Source: Hydrogenophaga taeniospiralis
Lineage (GTDB): Bacteria; Pseudomonadota; Gammaproteobacteria; Burkholderiales; Burkholderiaceae_C
Assembly (NCBI RefSeq): GCF_020510445.1
Contig: NZ_JAHBAG010000001.1
Span: 782,501 to 846,500, forward strand
Length of the DNA: 64,000 nt
Direction of reading: 5' to 3'
Below, piece by piece: positions 1-8,546 of this stretch. A model generated the notes under the pieces. It saw only the letters and a list, made by a program, of their open reading frames with translations, was not told the DNA's origin and did not search any database. A program made the translations under genes and the position numbers. Each line of letters opens with the position of its first letter. Position 1 is the stretch's first letter.

Positions 1-2
1 GT

Positions 3-338
3 GTATTGCAGTCCCTCATGCAGGCGCTCAAAGGCTCGCCCGCGGCGGACGGTGGCGGCGCGCACGCCCGGCTCTTTGACGTGGTGCGTGCCGCGCTGCT
101 GAACATCGACGACGTTGACGCCTCGGGCCATCCGCAGGGCCTGCGCGACATCCTGGATGGCATGCGCTGGCTGGAACGCCAGAGCTGGACCGACCAGACC
201 GTGTTGTTCGAGCTGGTGCAACTGATGCTGATCGACGGTTACCTGACCCTGGAGCGCCAACGGCTCCTGGAGGCCGACATCGGGCATGTGCTGGCCCACC
301 AGCGGCACCGGCTCTGGCAGGACGCGTGCGCGGCCTGA
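3..338 (+). CDS. C-terminal part of an unrecognised protein (5' end outside window)
   Basis: The frame is open to the left edge of the window and ends in TGA, so the gene most likely begins upstream; an internal TTG at 6 or ATG at 18 are the only in-window starts. About 110 residues are visible. They are acidic and helix-rich, with no signal peptide, membrane segment or motif I can name. The downstream gene is convergent. I do not recognise the family. It could be a short complete protein if ATG 18 is the true start, but no clear ribosome-binding site precedes it. Confidence 0.5.
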   Translation, partial: VLQSLMQALKGSPAADGGGAHARLFDVVRAALLNIDDVDASGHPQGLRDILDGMRWLERQSWTDQTVLFELVQLMLIDGYLTLERQRLLEADIGHVLAHQRHRLWQDACAA

Positions 339-394
339 GCGGCTGAGTTTCTTTCAGGGACACCCGCCCTGGCTGGGAGACCCAGGCCCCGGGT

Positions 395-949
395 TCAGCG
401 GTCGGTCGGTCCGGCGTGCTTGTGCACCAGGCGCTGCACGGTGTTCCAGTTGCGCGTGGTGGCCGGCAGGCCGAGCAGCTTTTCCAGAAACGCGTTAGGG
501 CTTCCCGGCGATTGGCCCGGTTTGAAGCTGAGGCTCAGCGCCTCCGGACCCGTCCAGTGCAGCACCTGCACATCGCCGCGCGGCGACGTCAGCGGCAGGG
601 CGGGCGCGGCCGCGCTGTCGGGGTGCAGAAAGGTCACGCAGCAGGCGTAGACCTTGGCCCGGTCCACCGCAGCGAAAGGATCGAGCGCGACGAGCCGGGC
701 CAGGTGCTCGACGCTGCGGACGTAGCCCGGCTCGCGCAGGCCGCAGGTCTCGCGCAGCAGCTCGCAGGCACCGGCGAAAACCCGGTGCGCCCGGCCGGCC
801 GAGGGGACAGTGAAGACCAGGGTGCCGTTGGTGAGGAACGACGCGGCCGACGCCGCCCCAGCCCGCATGAACGCGTCCTCCAGCTGGGCCTTGGTGGGGC
901 AGTTCGGCCGCCCCAGGTTCAGGTTGCGAAAGAACGCCGCGTATTGCAT
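395..949 (-). CDS. DUF1697 family protein
   Basis: The 184-residue product has the usual length of DUF1697 proteins. It starts with the typical MQYAAFFRNLNLG segment and ends with the family-like TTRNWNTVQRL motif. I chose the ATG at 949 because it gives the standard N-terminus; an upstream start in the same frame would add 21 atypical residues. The biochemical function of the family is unknown. The protein looks cytosolic, with no signal peptide or membrane segment. The gene lies downstream of the GST gene on the same strand, separated from it by a copy of the 3'-end repeat, so it may be transcribed on its own. Confidence 0.85.
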   Translation of the reverse strand: MQYAAFFRNLNLGRPNCPTKAQLEDAFMRAGAASAASFLTNGTLVFTVPSAGRAHRVFAGACELLRETCGLREPGYVRSVEHLARLVALDPFAAVDRAKVYACCVTFLHPDSAAAPALPLTSPRGDVQVLHWTGPEALSLSFKPGQSPGSPNAFLEKLLGLPATTRNWNTVQRLVHKHAGPTDR

Positions 950-1002
950 TCGGTTCAGCCGTTCAGTTGTCGATGCAGCCCGTTCGCATACAGACGCGCC
1001 AA

Positions 1003-1081
1003 CCCAGGGCACCGCCGGGCCGGCTCCGCCGGACGGCCAGTGCCGCCCCCTGGGGGGTAGCGCGCAGCGCTGCAGGGGGGG
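1003..1081 (-). repeat. Stop-adjacent GC-rich palindromic repeat, copy 1
   Basis: In the sense of the GST gene it begins right after the stop codon as a C-run followed by TGCAGCGCTGCGCGCTA, then CCCCCCAGGGGG, then an arm of the CCGGCGGAGCCGG type. Several short inverted repeats could fold into stem-loops. It belongs to a family present about 19 times in this window. Confidence 0.8.
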
Positions 1082-1690
1082 TCAAATCAAGCCTTCGGCG
1101 CTCATCGCCGCCTGCACGGCCGGGCGCGCGGCCACGCGGCTGCGGTAGGCCACGAGGTGGGTCAGGCCGTCGATGTCCAGGCCCACGGGCTTGGCCCAGT
1201 TGGTGACGGTGAAGAGGTAGCCGTCGGCCACGGTGAACGGCTCGCCCATCAGGTACGGCTGGCCGGCCAGTTCGCCGTCCACCCAGGTCAGGCGCTGCAG
1301 CAGGCGGTCCTTGAAGACCTGCTTGGCTTCGGCCGGCACAGCGGGGTTGAACAGCGGGCTGAAGCCCTTGTGCAGTTCGGAGCTGACGAAGTTCAGCCAG
1401 GACTGCAGCTGGTAACGGGCCATGGTGCCCGCCGGCGGCGCGAGGTGTTTTTCGGGCACCTGGTCGGCGATGTATTGCACGATGGCCGGGCCCTCGCGCA
1501 GGGTTTCGCCGCTGTCGAGCGCGAGGAAAGGCACGTAGCCCAGTGGGTTGACGAGGTAATAGTCGCTGCCGTCGGGCAGTCGGTGCGTCTTGGTGGGCGC
1601 GGGGATGGCTTCAAACGCCAGGCCGGCTTCGTGCAGGGCGATGTGGGGCGAGAGGGAGCAGGCGCCGGGGGAGTAATAGAGCTTGAGCAT
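1082..1690 (-). CDS. Beta-class glutathione S-transferase
   Basis: The 202-residue protein matches the length of bacterial beta-class GSTs, cytosolic enzymes that conjugate or otherwise use glutathione with electrophilic substrates. The N-terminal thioredoxin-like domain opens with MLKLYYSPGACSLSPHIA; Cys11 corresponds to the active-site cysteine of the class. The cis-proline segment (GYVPFLAL) and the following glutamate-rich ETLREGPAIVQYI helix are visible, then an all-helical C-terminal domain (about residues 88-202). The ATG at 1690 gives the canonical start. It is followed immediately by a 3'-end repeat, suggesting a separate transcription unit. The substrate cannot be told from sequence. 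Confidence 0.93.
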   Translation of the reverse strand: MLKLYYSPGACSLSPHIALHEAGLAFEAIPAPTKTHRLPDGSDYYLVNPLGYVPFLALDSGETLREGPAIVQYIADQVPEKHLAPPAGTMARYQLQSWLNFVSSELHKGFSPLFNPAVPAEAKQVFKDRLLQRLTWVDGELAGQPYLMGEPFTVADGYLFTVTNWAKPVGLDIDGLTHLVAYRSRVAARPAVQAAMSAEGLI

Positions 1691-1793
1691 GGGGTCTCCG
1701 GAAAGTGACGCCGCCACCCGGTGGTGACGGCGGACGCCCAAGCTAGTGGGTTTTAGATAAACGTGCAGGCGTGCAGGTTTTGCCGGTGTGTGC

Positions 1794-2057
1794 TCAGCAG
1801 TTGGCGAAGTAGGCCTTGCAGGCCGAGCCGTCGCCGCCCTCGCAGCGCTTGCCGAGGTAGGTGCACATGGGCGACGCCGGCAACATGGCCAGGGTCGATC
1901 CGCCGGCCTTGTTGTCGGGTTGCACCAGCAGCCGCAGGCTGGAAGACTGGGTCGGGACGGTGTTGCCTTGGGCGTCAAACGCCGCGTACGCGGCCACCTG
2001 TGCGAGCACCAGGCCCACAACCAGACCGAGTTTGGAAAAGCGATTGAAACGTGCCAT
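1794..2057 (-). CDS. Small secreted protein of unknown function
   Basis: The 87-residue product starts at an ATG preceded by an AGGAGT-type ribosome-binding site. Residues 1 to about 24 form a signal peptide (basic MARFNRFSK, then a hydrophobic GLVVGLVLAQVAAYA stretch). The mature part is about 60 residues with four cysteines near the C-terminus, ending in KAYFANC, which suggests disulphide bonds in the periplasm. I do not recognise a family. It lies between a GST gene and a two-component system on the same strand, and nothing in the sequence links it functionally to either. Confidence 0.75.
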   Translation of the reverse strand: MARFNRFSKLGLVVGLVLAQVAAYAAFDAQGNTVPTQSSSLRLLVQPDNKAGGSTLAMLPASPMCTYLGKRCEGGDGSACKAYFANC

Positions 2058-2101
2058 GTTGATACTCCTGTGACGGGTCAGTGCCAGAGAAGCTGCAACA
2101 G

Positions 2102-3934
2102 TCACTGACCCTCATCCCGTTGCAGCGTGCCGGGGTCGACGGTATGGGGCCTGGCGCCCGCTGCGAAGTGTCGAAAGTCATGGTGGGCTACCCGGCGTCC
2201 CTCAATGAGGGTATGCCGCAACAGCTGCGGGTCCACCGGTTTGAAGAGGACCGTCAGTCCCGTGTGTTCCAGGGTGCGCAGGTGTTCGGGCGAGGTCTCG
2301 CCCGTGATCATGACCAGCGCCGGCGGCGGCGCCGTTGCCACCTGCAGTCGGCGAGCCACGTCCAGGCCGCTGACGCCGTGGCGCAGACGCATGTCCGACA
2401 GGATGACGTCGACCGGCCGGTGTTCTTCGGCGGCCTGGCGCATGGCCTCCTGGGCGGCGCCTTCGTCGGCAGCGGCCAGCAGCTCAACCCCCCAAGTGTG
2501 CATGAGCGCCATCAGCCCCTGGGTGACGATGGCTTCATCGTCGATGAGCAGCACCCTGCGCGGCAGTTCACCCTCCGTCGGAGAGGCGGCGGCAGGCGGT
2601 GTGGCGGCGGGCAGTCCGGTGGGGGCCAGGGGCAGCGACAGGCGGAACCGGGTGCCACGGCCGGGCCGGGAACTCAGGCTGACCGGATGCTCCAGCAGCG
2701 TGGACAGGCGGCGCACGATCGACAGGCCGATGCCCATCCCCAGGCTGCGGTCGCGCGAGGGGTTGTCGACCTGGTAGAACTCCCGGAACACCAGCTCATG
2801 CTGCCCCGGCTCGATGCCCAGGCCGGTGTCGACCACTTCGATCCACACCCGCTGCCCGCGCTGGCGGGCCGTCACCAGGACACCACCCTGGTGGGTGTAC
2901 TTGATCGCGTTTTCCACCAGATTGCCCAGCAGGCGCTCCAGCATCTGGGGGTCCGAGGTCACGTGCAGCGAGCTGGTGCGGATGCGCAGTGCGATGTTTT
3001 TGTCCTGCGCCCGACCGGTAAAGAGGCGGTGCATGGACAACAAGGTCTCGCGCAAGGCCACCGCCTGGCGCTCGGGAGCCATCACGCCGGCGTCCAGGCG
3101 CGAGATGTCCAGCATCGCGCCCAGCGAGTGGTGCAGCGAGCGCACCGCGTCCTCCAGTCGCAGCGCGTGCTGGTGGGCCGGCTGACCCCGCAGCGCCTGC
3201 TCCAGCGCGGCTCCGAACAGGCCGATCGCGTGCAGCGGCTGGCGCAGGTCGTGGCTGGCGGCGGCGAGAAAGCGGGTCTTCTCCTCGCTCGCCTGCCGGG
3301 TCAGCGTCATCTGCTGCTCCAGTTGCTGGGCCAGCGCTTCCTTCTCGAACCGGGATTGCAGGGTCTGGGCCAGCAGGTGGTGCTGGCTGTGTGCGATGTA
3401 CAGCGACACGCCGAGGTAGACCAGGCAGCACAGGGCCAGCACCAGGTCGACCGCGCCACCCTGCCACAGCAGGGCGCCGATCAGCCCCAGCACCATCGGG
3501 GGGGCAAAACCCAGCACCGAGGCCCAGCGCGGTGCCACGGCGGGAATGCCGGTGCTGGTCACGCCCAGCACCACCAGCACCAGCACCGCGGTCATCGAGG
3601 TGTCGGCCCGGGGCAGCATCAACCATGGCGCCAGCGCCCAGGTGCCGCTGTACCACAGCATTTCGTTGCGGTGGCGCCGGGCCCAGAACGCCGTGCGCTC
3701 GGCTACCGCCGAGTCCTTGAAGTAGGCGGCCTGGAACGGATAGCGCAGCAGCTGCGAGGAGTGCAGCGTGATCCAGACCAGGGCCATGCTGTCGCCGTTT
3801 TTCCACCAGAACAGCAGCGCCACGGCCCAGGACACGATCACGTCGGCGATGGTGGCGCTGGCGGTGGTCGCATACAGCGCAGCCACCTGCTCGTGCATCA
3901 CCCGTTGCTGGATCGACGGCGGGGTCGTGGCCAT
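2102..3934 (-). CDS. Hybrid sensor histidine kinase / response regulator
   Basis: The 610-residue protein is an inner-membrane hybrid kinase. The N-terminal ~180 residues form about five or six membrane segments, followed by a short coiled coil (about 185-220). The dimerisation and phosphoacceptor domain carries H228 in ASHDLRQPLHAIGLF. The ATPase domain shows the N box (N338/N342), the G1 box DTGLGI (369-374) and a GMGIGLSIV G2 box. A C-terminal receiver domain (about 459-580) has the acidic pair D465/D466, phosphoacceptor D514 and K565. The stop of this gene lies downstream of a LuxR-type regulator gene with a 13-bp gap, so the two are probably co-transcribed and form one pathway. The input signal is unknown. 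Confidence 0.92.
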   Translation of the reverse strand: MATTPPSIQQRVMHEQVAALYATTASATIADVIVSWAVALLFWWKNGDSMALVWITLHSSQLLRYPFQAAYFKDSAVAERTAFWARRHRNEMLWYSGTWALAPWLMLPRADTSMTAVLVLVVLGVTSTGIPAVAPRWASVLGFAPPMVLGLIGALLWQGGAVDLVLALCCLVYLGVSLYIAHSQHHLLAQTLQSRFEKEALAQQLEQQMTLTRQASEEKTRFLAAASHDLRQPLHAIGLFGAALEQALRGQPAHQHALRLEDAVRSLHHSLGAMLDISRLDAGVMAPERQAVALRETLLSMHRLFTGRAQDKNIALRIRTSSLHVTSDPQMLERLLGNLVENAIKYTHQGGVLVTARQRGQRVWIEVVDTGLGIEPGQHELVFREFYQVDNPSRDRSLGMGIGLSIVRRLSTLLEHPVSLSSRPGRGTRFRLSLPLAPTGLPAATPPAAASPTEGELPRRVLLIDDEAIVTQGLMALMHTWGVELLAAADEGAAQEAMRQAAEEHRPVDVILSDMRLRHGVSGLDVARRLQVATAPPPALVMITGETSPEHLRTLEHTGLTVLFKPVDPQLLRHTLIEGRRVAHHDFRHFAAGARPHTVDPGTLQRDEGQ

Positions 3935-3947
3935 CGTGCCCGGCCGC

Positions 3948-4589
3948 TCAGCGTTGGGTGCTGATGAGTTCGGACCGGGAGCGCACGCCGAAGATCAGCA
4001 GCAGTGCCGAGACATGGTTCTTGACAGTGCCTTCGCTGATCTGCAGGCGCGCGGCAATGTCGCGGTTGGCCTGTCCGGCCAGCAGCCAGTCGAGCACCTG
4101 GGTCTGCCGCGGGCTCAGCTGCGAGCGGGGATCGTCGGCGCGCGGCGGCAGCGTGTCAGCGACATCGCGCGGAAGGCCGCGCGATCCGCCCGGCGCCAGG
4201 TGGTCCATCACACACCGCAAGTCGCCCGACTTCGGCAGGTAGGCCACGGCCCCCTGCGCCAGCGCACGTTGCGCCATCTGAGGGTCGCTGTCCCCGGAGA
4301 GGACCACCACCCGTGCGTGGGGATACTGCTGCAGCCAGGTGGTCAGGCCGGTCAGGCCGTGCGCGTCGGGCAGGTGCAGGTCCAGCAGCACGAGGTCGAT
4401 GTCGCCACGGCGGTAGAGCACCAACGCTTCCTGCAGCGTGCGGGCCTCGTGCAGGCGCACGTCGGCGCGTTGCCCCAGCAGCGCCCGCAGCCCGAGGCGG
4501 ATCAGGTCGTGGTCGTCGACCGCCAGTACGCCGATCCCACACGAATCCGCGTCGGGCGAGAGCAGCGGCGAGGACGGCGTGTCGAGCAT
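3948..4589 (-). CDS. LuxR/NarL-type response regulator
   Basis: The 213-residue product has a receiver domain (about residues 18-135) with D25/D26, phosphoacceptor D70 in LVLLDLHLPDAHG, and K120. It is followed by a GerE-type helix-turn-helix (about 155-210, LSPRQTQVLDWLLAGQANRD and EGTVKNHV). It probably acts as a cytosolic DNA-binding regulator, phosphorylated by the hybrid kinase encoded 13 bp downstream. It is the first gene of that pair, and the 171-bp gap to the divergent agmatinase gene must hold the promoters for both directions. Control of agmatinase by this regulator is possible from position only. Confidence 0.93.
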   Translation of the reverse strand: MLDTPSSPLLSPDADSCGIGVLAVDDHDLIRLGLRALLGQRADVRLHEARTLQEALVLYRRGDIDLVLLDLHLPDAHGLTGLTTWLQQYPHARVVVLSGDSDPQMAQRALAQGAVAYLPKSGDLRCVMDHLAPGGSRGLPRDVADTLPPRADDPRSQLSPRQTQVLDWLLAGQANRDIAARLQISEGTVKNHVSALLLIFGVRSRSELISTQR

Positions 4590-4760
4590 GTCGTCACGAT
4601 TCTAGGGTGGTCGGCGGCGTCGTGCCACGCGGAGGTCCCCTGTTTGTGGGCCTCGCCGGGGGGATGGTGGACGCGCCGGTCCAGAGCGAGGTGGCCTCAT
4701 CGGCCGACCCGATTGCGCGTATGGTTCTCTGGTTCCGTCCCTCCCTTCGAGCTCCACGCC

Positions 4761-5684
4761 ATGGCCACCGGTCACTTCGCTTTCGCCAGTAACACCAACC
4801 GTTTCCTCGCCTGCGAGCCGCTGGCCGGTCAGCCGTTTGCCGTGGCCGGTGTGCCGTTTGACGGCGTGGTGACGAACCGGCCGGGTGCGCGCTTCGGCCC
4901 GCAGGCGATCCGCGCGGCCAGCCTGATGCTGTGCGACGGCATCCACCCGGTGTTCGACGTGTCGCCGCTGGGCCGGCTGGGCGATGCGCTGGACATGCGC
5001 CTGCCCAACGCCTCGCCGCTGCCGGAGGTGCGTGCCGCCATCGAGGCACAGGCCGCGGCGCTGATGGCGAAACACCACTGTGTGTTCCTCGGCGGCGACC
5101 ATTCGGTGACGCTCTCGCTGCTGCGCGCGGCGAAGGCGCAATACGGCGGCGGCGAGCCGCTGGCCTGCCTGCATTTCGACGCGCACTGCGACACCTGGAG
5201 CGACCACTTCGGTGAGCCCTCGGGCCACGGCACCTGGACCTACGAGGCGCTGCAGGAGGGGCTGATCAGCCCGGCGCACACGGTGCAGATCGGCATCCGC
5301 TCCAGCGGCGAACGCGCCGCGCGCGAGTACGTGGCCGACCAGGGCGGGCAGATCTTCACGGCGCGCGCGTTGCGTGGGCTCGACGGTGCGGCGCTGCGGC
5401 CCGCCATCGACGCGATCCGCGCGCGTTTCGGCCAGCGGCCGTGTTACCTGACGCTGGACATCGACGTGCTGGACCCGGCGTTTGCGCCCGGCACCGGCAC
5501 GCCCGAGCCCGGCGGGCTGACGAGTTCGCAGGTGCTGAGCTTCCTCGAGGAGTTGGCCGATCTGAACTGGATCGGCATGGACTGCGTGGAGGTGGCGCCC
5601 GCCTACGACCACGCCGAACTCACCAGCAACGCCGCGGCCAGCTTCGTGTGGACCTACCTGTGCGGCCAGATCGCGAAGCGATGA
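4761..5684 (+). CDS. speB: Agmatinase (agmatine to putrescine and urea)
   Basis: The 307-residue protein is a ureohydrolase. Manganese ligands of the family are present: H114 in GGDHSVT, D140/H142/D144 in HFDAHCDTW, and D233/D235 in TLDIDVLDPAFAPGTGTPEP. The GTGTPEPGG segment is typical of agmatinase-like members. Agmatinase yields putrescine, which fits the putrescine oxidase-like gene directly downstream and the puu/pot genes ten kilobases away. The ATG at 4761 gives the usual N-terminus. A 3'-end repeat begins immediately after the stop. Another ureohydrolase substrate (guanidinobutyrate, for example) cannot be excluded from sequence alone. Confidence 0.88.
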   Translation: MATGHFAFASNTNRFLACEPLAGQPFAVAGVPFDGVVTNRPGARFGPQAIRAASLMLCDGIHPVFDVSPLGRLGDALDMRLPNASPLPEVRAAIEAQAAALMAKHHCVFLGGDHSVTLSLLRAAKAQYGGGEPLACLHFDAHCDTWSDHFGEPSGHGTWTYEALQEGLISPAHTVQIGIRSSGERAAREYVADQGGQIFTARALRGLDGAALRPAIDAIRARFGQRPCYLTLDIDVLDPAFAPGTGTPEPGGLTSSQVLSFLEELADLNWIGMDCVEVAPAYDHAELTSNAAASFVWTYLCGQIAKR

Positions 5685-5775
5685 AGCACCCCCCTGCGCC
5701 GCTGCGCGTCTTCCCCCCTCTCCTGCGGGAGGGGGAACGCACCCTGTGGCCCGGCGAAGCCGGTTCCACGGGTGC
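5685..5775 (+). repeat. Stop-adjacent GC-rich palindromic repeat, copy 2
   Basis: Starts on the base after the agmatinase stop codon with CCCCCCTGCGCCGCTGCGCG and ends in a CCCGGCGAAGCCGGTTCCACGG arm-type sequence (5749-5770). The central C-run/G-run arm is enlarged to CTCTCCTGCGGGAGG compared with other copies. Confidence 0.8.
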
Positions 5776-5834
5776 ACGGGTGGCTGGCCGGCTTTCGGCA
5801 TGTGGGTCCGTCATTCACACGAGGGTCTTTTGAC

Positions 5835-7145
5835 ATGTTTGCGCGTTCCCTGCTCGGCTCCGACACCCAGCTCAACCAGACCAGCTACTACGAGGCCAGC
5901 GTGCAGCGCCCCGAGCCCTGCCCGCCGCTGCAAGGGGCGGTGGTGGCCGACGTGGTGGTGGTCGGCGGCGGTTTCGCGGGCCTCTCCGCCGCGCTGGAGC
6001 TCAGCGCACGCGGCCTGTCGGTGGTGCTGCTGGAGGCCGACCGGATCGGCTCGGGCGCGAGCGGGCGCAATGGCGGCCAGGCGATCGTGGGGTATGCGAG
6101 TGGGCAGGCACCGTTTGAGCAGCAGCTCGGCGCGGCCGACGCGCAGCGCGCCTGGGACATGTCGGTCGAGGCGGTGGACCTGATCGGGCAGCGCGTCGCC
6201 ATCCACGGCATCGATTGCGACTGGCGGCGTGGCTACACCTACGTGGCCGAGTCGGCGAAGAAGGCGCGCGCGTTGCGCGAGGAATGCGACGACCACAACC
6301 GGCGCGGTGTGCCCTGTGTCTGGGCCGAGGGTGCCGACGTGGCGCGCTTCGTCGACAGCCCGCGCTACCTGGCCGCGTTCCACGAGCAGCGCTCGGGCCA
6401 CCTGCACCCACTGAAGTACGCGCTGGGCCTGGCGCGCGCCGCCCAGGCCGCGGGTGTGCGCATCTTCGAAGGCTCGCCGGTGACCGGCCTGCAGCGGGGC
6501 ACCGCGCTGGTGGCGAGCACCGCCAACGGCCTGGTGCGGGCGCGTTTCGGCGTGTTGGCGGGCAACTGCATGCTGCCCGAACACGGCCCGCGGCTGGCGC
6601 CCGAGATCGCGCCGCGCATCATGCCGGTGGGCACCTACATCATCGGCACCGCGCCGCTGGACCCGGCCCTGTGCGCGCGGCTGATCGCGCACCACGCGGC
6701 GGTCTGCGACAACAACTTCGTGCTCGACTACTTCCGCTTCAGCGCCGACCACCGGCTGCTGTTCGGCGGGCGCGTGAGCTACACCACCATGACGCCACCC
6801 GATCTGAAAGGGGTGATGGCGCGGCGCATGGGCGCGGTGTTCCCGGCGCTCAAAGACGTGCCGGTCGAATTCGTCTGGGGCGGCTTCGTGGACATCAGCA
6901 TGAACCGCGCGCCCGACTTCGGCCGGCTGGGCGACAACCTGTACTACCTGCAGGGCTTCAGCGGCCACGGCGTGGCGCTCACCGGCCTGGCCGGCCAGCT
7001 GGTGGCCGAGGCCGTGGCCGGGCAGGCCGGGCGCTTCGACGTGTTCGCGCGCCTGAAGCACCACGCCTTTCCCGGCGGGCCGCTGCTGCGCACGCCCAGC
7101 CTGGCGCTGGGCATGCTCTGGTACCGGCTGCGCGATGCGCTTTGA
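5835..7145 (+). CDS. FAD-dependent amine oxidase, gamma-glutamylputrescine oxidase-like (PuuB family)
   Basis: The 436-residue protein is a DAO-type flavoenzyme. The Rossmann FAD-binding motif VVVGGGFAGLSAALEL lies at residues 41-56, followed by the adenine-binding acidic residue in VLLEADRIGSGASGRNGGQ, a signature shared by PuuB and related amine oxidases. Near the C-terminus YYLQGFSGHGVALTGLAGQL contacts FAD in the family. In the Puu pathway the enzyme oxidises gamma-glutamylputrescine to the aldehyde. Position after agmatinase and near puuA/puuC/puuD genes supports that substrate. The ATG at 5835 lacks a strong ribosome-binding site, and an in-frame extension upstream would run into the repeat. 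Confidence 0.83.
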   Translation: MFARSLLGSDTQLNQTSYYEASVQRPEPCPPLQGAVVADVVVVGGGFAGLSAALELSARGLSVVLLEADRIGSGASGRNGGQAIVGYASGQAPFEQQLGAADAQRAWDMSVEAVDLIGQRVAIHGIDCDWRRGYTYVAESAKKARALREECDDHNRRGVPCVWAEGADVARFVDSPRYLAAFHEQRSGHLHPLKYALGLARAAQAAGVRIFEGSPVTGLQRGTALVASTANGLVRARFGVLAGNCMLPEHGPRLAPEIAPRIMPVGTYIIGTAPLDPALCARLIAHHAAVCDNNFVLDYFRFSADHRLLFGGRVSYTTMTPPDLKGVMARRMGAVFPALKDVPVEFVWGGFVDISMNRAPDFGRLGDNLYYLQGFSGHGVALTGLAGQLVAEAVAGQAGRFDVFARLKHHAFPGGPLLRTPSLALGMLWYRLRDAL

Positions 7146-7146
7146 T

Positions 7147-7290
7147 TCACGGCTGACGCGGCTCGCCCCGTTCGTTCACCGTGATGGTGTCGCCCGGGTC
7201 CATGGCCATCTGGACGCGGTGTTCCTGGCTGCGGAAGTTGTAGGACACTTCCCCGAACGCGGGCTGCGCGCCGCGGGCCGCTTGGTTGTT
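7147..7290 (-). pseudogene. Remnant of the C-terminal end of the crystallin/glycine-zipper gene
   Basis: The minus strand encodes a segment nearly identical to residues 429-469 of the triple beta-gamma-crystallin protein at 12063-13478 (GAQPAFGEVSYNFRSQEHRV, then MAMDPGDTITVNERGEPRQ). The DNA similarity starts near 7152 and ends near 7290. A start codon exists further upstream at 7365, but it overlaps the cytochrome b gene and gives no signal peptide. The secreted parent could not work without one, so I read this as a 3' fragment of a second copy. It could instead be a short expressed peptide. Confidence 0.7.
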
Positions 7291-7324
7291 GGCCTGCATG
7301 GACCGGCTCTGGTCGTTGCCGTTC

Positions 7325-7879
7325 TCATAAAAGGCGCCGGGTGTCGGCTGGCGCGTTCTTCTCACCCGTGATCATGGCCTTGAACATGTTGTCGCGGTGG
7401 CGCAGGCTCTCGTAGAGGTTGGCAGCGACGTGGATGGCGATGGCGATGAGGGTCACGTCCACCGTGCCCACATGCAGCGTTTCCACCAGTTCGTTGCCCC
7501 AGAAGGCGTCGGTGGTCATGAGGAAGCCGGTGAGGCCGATCACCGTGGTGGCGCACAGCAGGTACATGATCATCACGGCGCCGGCCGGGTTGTGGCCCAG
7601 GTGGCGCGGCTCGCGGCCTCGCACCAGCTGGCTGAGGTAGGCCCATAGCCGCCTGGGCGTGGGCACGAAGCTCGCAAAGCGCGCGTGCGGGCTCGGGGCG
7701 GTGAAGCCCCAGACGCAGCGCGCCGCGATCAGCGCGAGCGCGAGGTAACCCGCGCCCTTGTGCACGAGCCCGATGTGCTCGGTGTTGAGGTACGCGGTGG
7801 CGAACGAGGCCACCAGGGACCAGTGGAACACCCGCACGAAGCGGTCCCACACGGGAACTTTGCCGGGTGACGGGGTCAT
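7325..7879 (-). CDS. Cytochrome b561-type diheme/monoheme membrane protein
   Basis: The 184-residue product has about four membrane segments and the histidines expected for heme ligation (VFHWSL, EHIGLVHKGAGY, VETLHVG and AIHVAANLYESLRHRDNM). The arrangement matches the Ni/Fe-hydrogenase-type cytochrome b family (COG3658) that passes electrons in the inner membrane. I chose the ATG at 7879 because AGGAGG lies just before it. The gene follows a PepSY-domain gene with a 34-bp gap on the same strand, a pairing common in beta-proteobacteria, so the two are likely one operon. The electron partner is not identifiable here. Confidence 0.88.
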   Translation of the reverse strand: MTPSPGKVPVWDRFVRVFHWSLVASFATAYLNTEHIGLVHKGAGYLALALIAARCVWGFTAPSPHARFASFVPTPRRLWAYLSQLVRGREPRHLGHNPAGAVMIMYLLCATTVIGLTGFLMTTDAFWGNELVETLHVGTVDVTLIAIAIHVAANLYESLRHRDNMFKAMITGEKNAPADTRRLL

Positions 7880-7913
7880 GGCGGCCTCCTGGTGTCGGTG
7901 GTCTGGTGGGCCG

Positions 7914-8198
7914 TCAGTTCTTGACGTTTTCTTCGGCAATGGCGCCGGTGATCGGGTGGAAATACACCTCGACCTTGCGGCCCTGTTGGTCGGTGCCGTA
8001 GATCTCCCAGCACTTGCCCTTGGACACGTGCAGCTTCTTCACGTCGTCCTTGTAGCCCAGGGCCTGGAAGCGCTTGGTCATCTCGGCCTCGGAGATCCAT
8101 TTGGATTCGGGTTCGGTGGTGCAGGTCGGGCCGGCGATGGCAGCGCTGGCGGCGCTGAGCAACAGGATGGCGGGGATGAGGCGGAGGGTGGTGTGCAT
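7914..8198 (-). CDS. Secreted PepSY-domain protein
   Basis: The 94-residue protein has a signal peptide (residues 1 to about 22, ending AIA) and one PepSY-like domain. Typical features are W34 in ESKWISEAEMTKRFQALGY, then KGKCWEIYGTDQQGRKVEVY and HPITGAI, a DPxTG-like turn. Two cysteines (in GPTCTTE and GKCWEI) may form a disulphide. PepSY domains often accompany membrane cytochromes and may bind or regulate partner proteins. Here the gene is directly upstream of a cytochrome b gene on the same strand, which supports a shared role in the periplasm or membrane. Confidence 0.85.
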   Translation of the reverse strand: MHTTLRLIPAILLLSAASAAIAGPTCTTEPESKWISEAEMTKRFQALGYKDDVKKLHVSKGKCWEIYGTDQQGRKVEVYFHPITGAIAEENVKN

Positions 8199-8462
8199 GA
8201 AAGCTTCCGGGTGAGGTTGAACAGGTGCGGTCGGGGTGGTCGGCACGACCGGCCCCGCCACTGTTGACTTTGCAATCGGTGTGCCGGCTGGGGCGGACCG
8301 CCGGGTGGAGACGGTCAAGTGCTTGAAATGAAAGAGTTTTTTTCGAAACTGCTTGGCTCGGAGGAGCAGAGAGAGGGGTTGTAGGGTGGGGGAATTCACC
8401 CATCGCGTGGGGGCGCTGGGGCAAGGCCCCCACCCGCGGCAAGAGAAGACGCGCAGCCCAGC

Positions 8463-8546
8463 CCGGGGCACAGCCGGGCTGGCTCCGTCGGGCCGCCAGT
8501 GCCGCCCCCTCGGGGGGGAGCGCGAAGCGCTGCAGGGGGGAGCCTC
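8463..8546 (-). repeat. Stop-adjacent type palindromic repeat, copy 3 (no intact gene attached)
   Basis: The orientation equals that of copies following minus-strand genes, but no intact gene ends here. A minus-strand frame with a stop at 8570, 24 bp away, may be the remnant of the gene it once followed. It contains the GGCTGGCTCCG, CCCCTCGGGGGG and AGCGCGAAGCGCTGCAGGGG blocks of the family. Confidence 0.75.

Noticed and set aside
2081..3964. Long reading frame antisense to the hybrid kinase (627 codons)
   Set aside because: In GC-rich DNA antisense frames stay open because of third-position G/C bias. The translation is low-complexity His/Gln/Arg/Gly and overlaps a gene with full kinase motifs.
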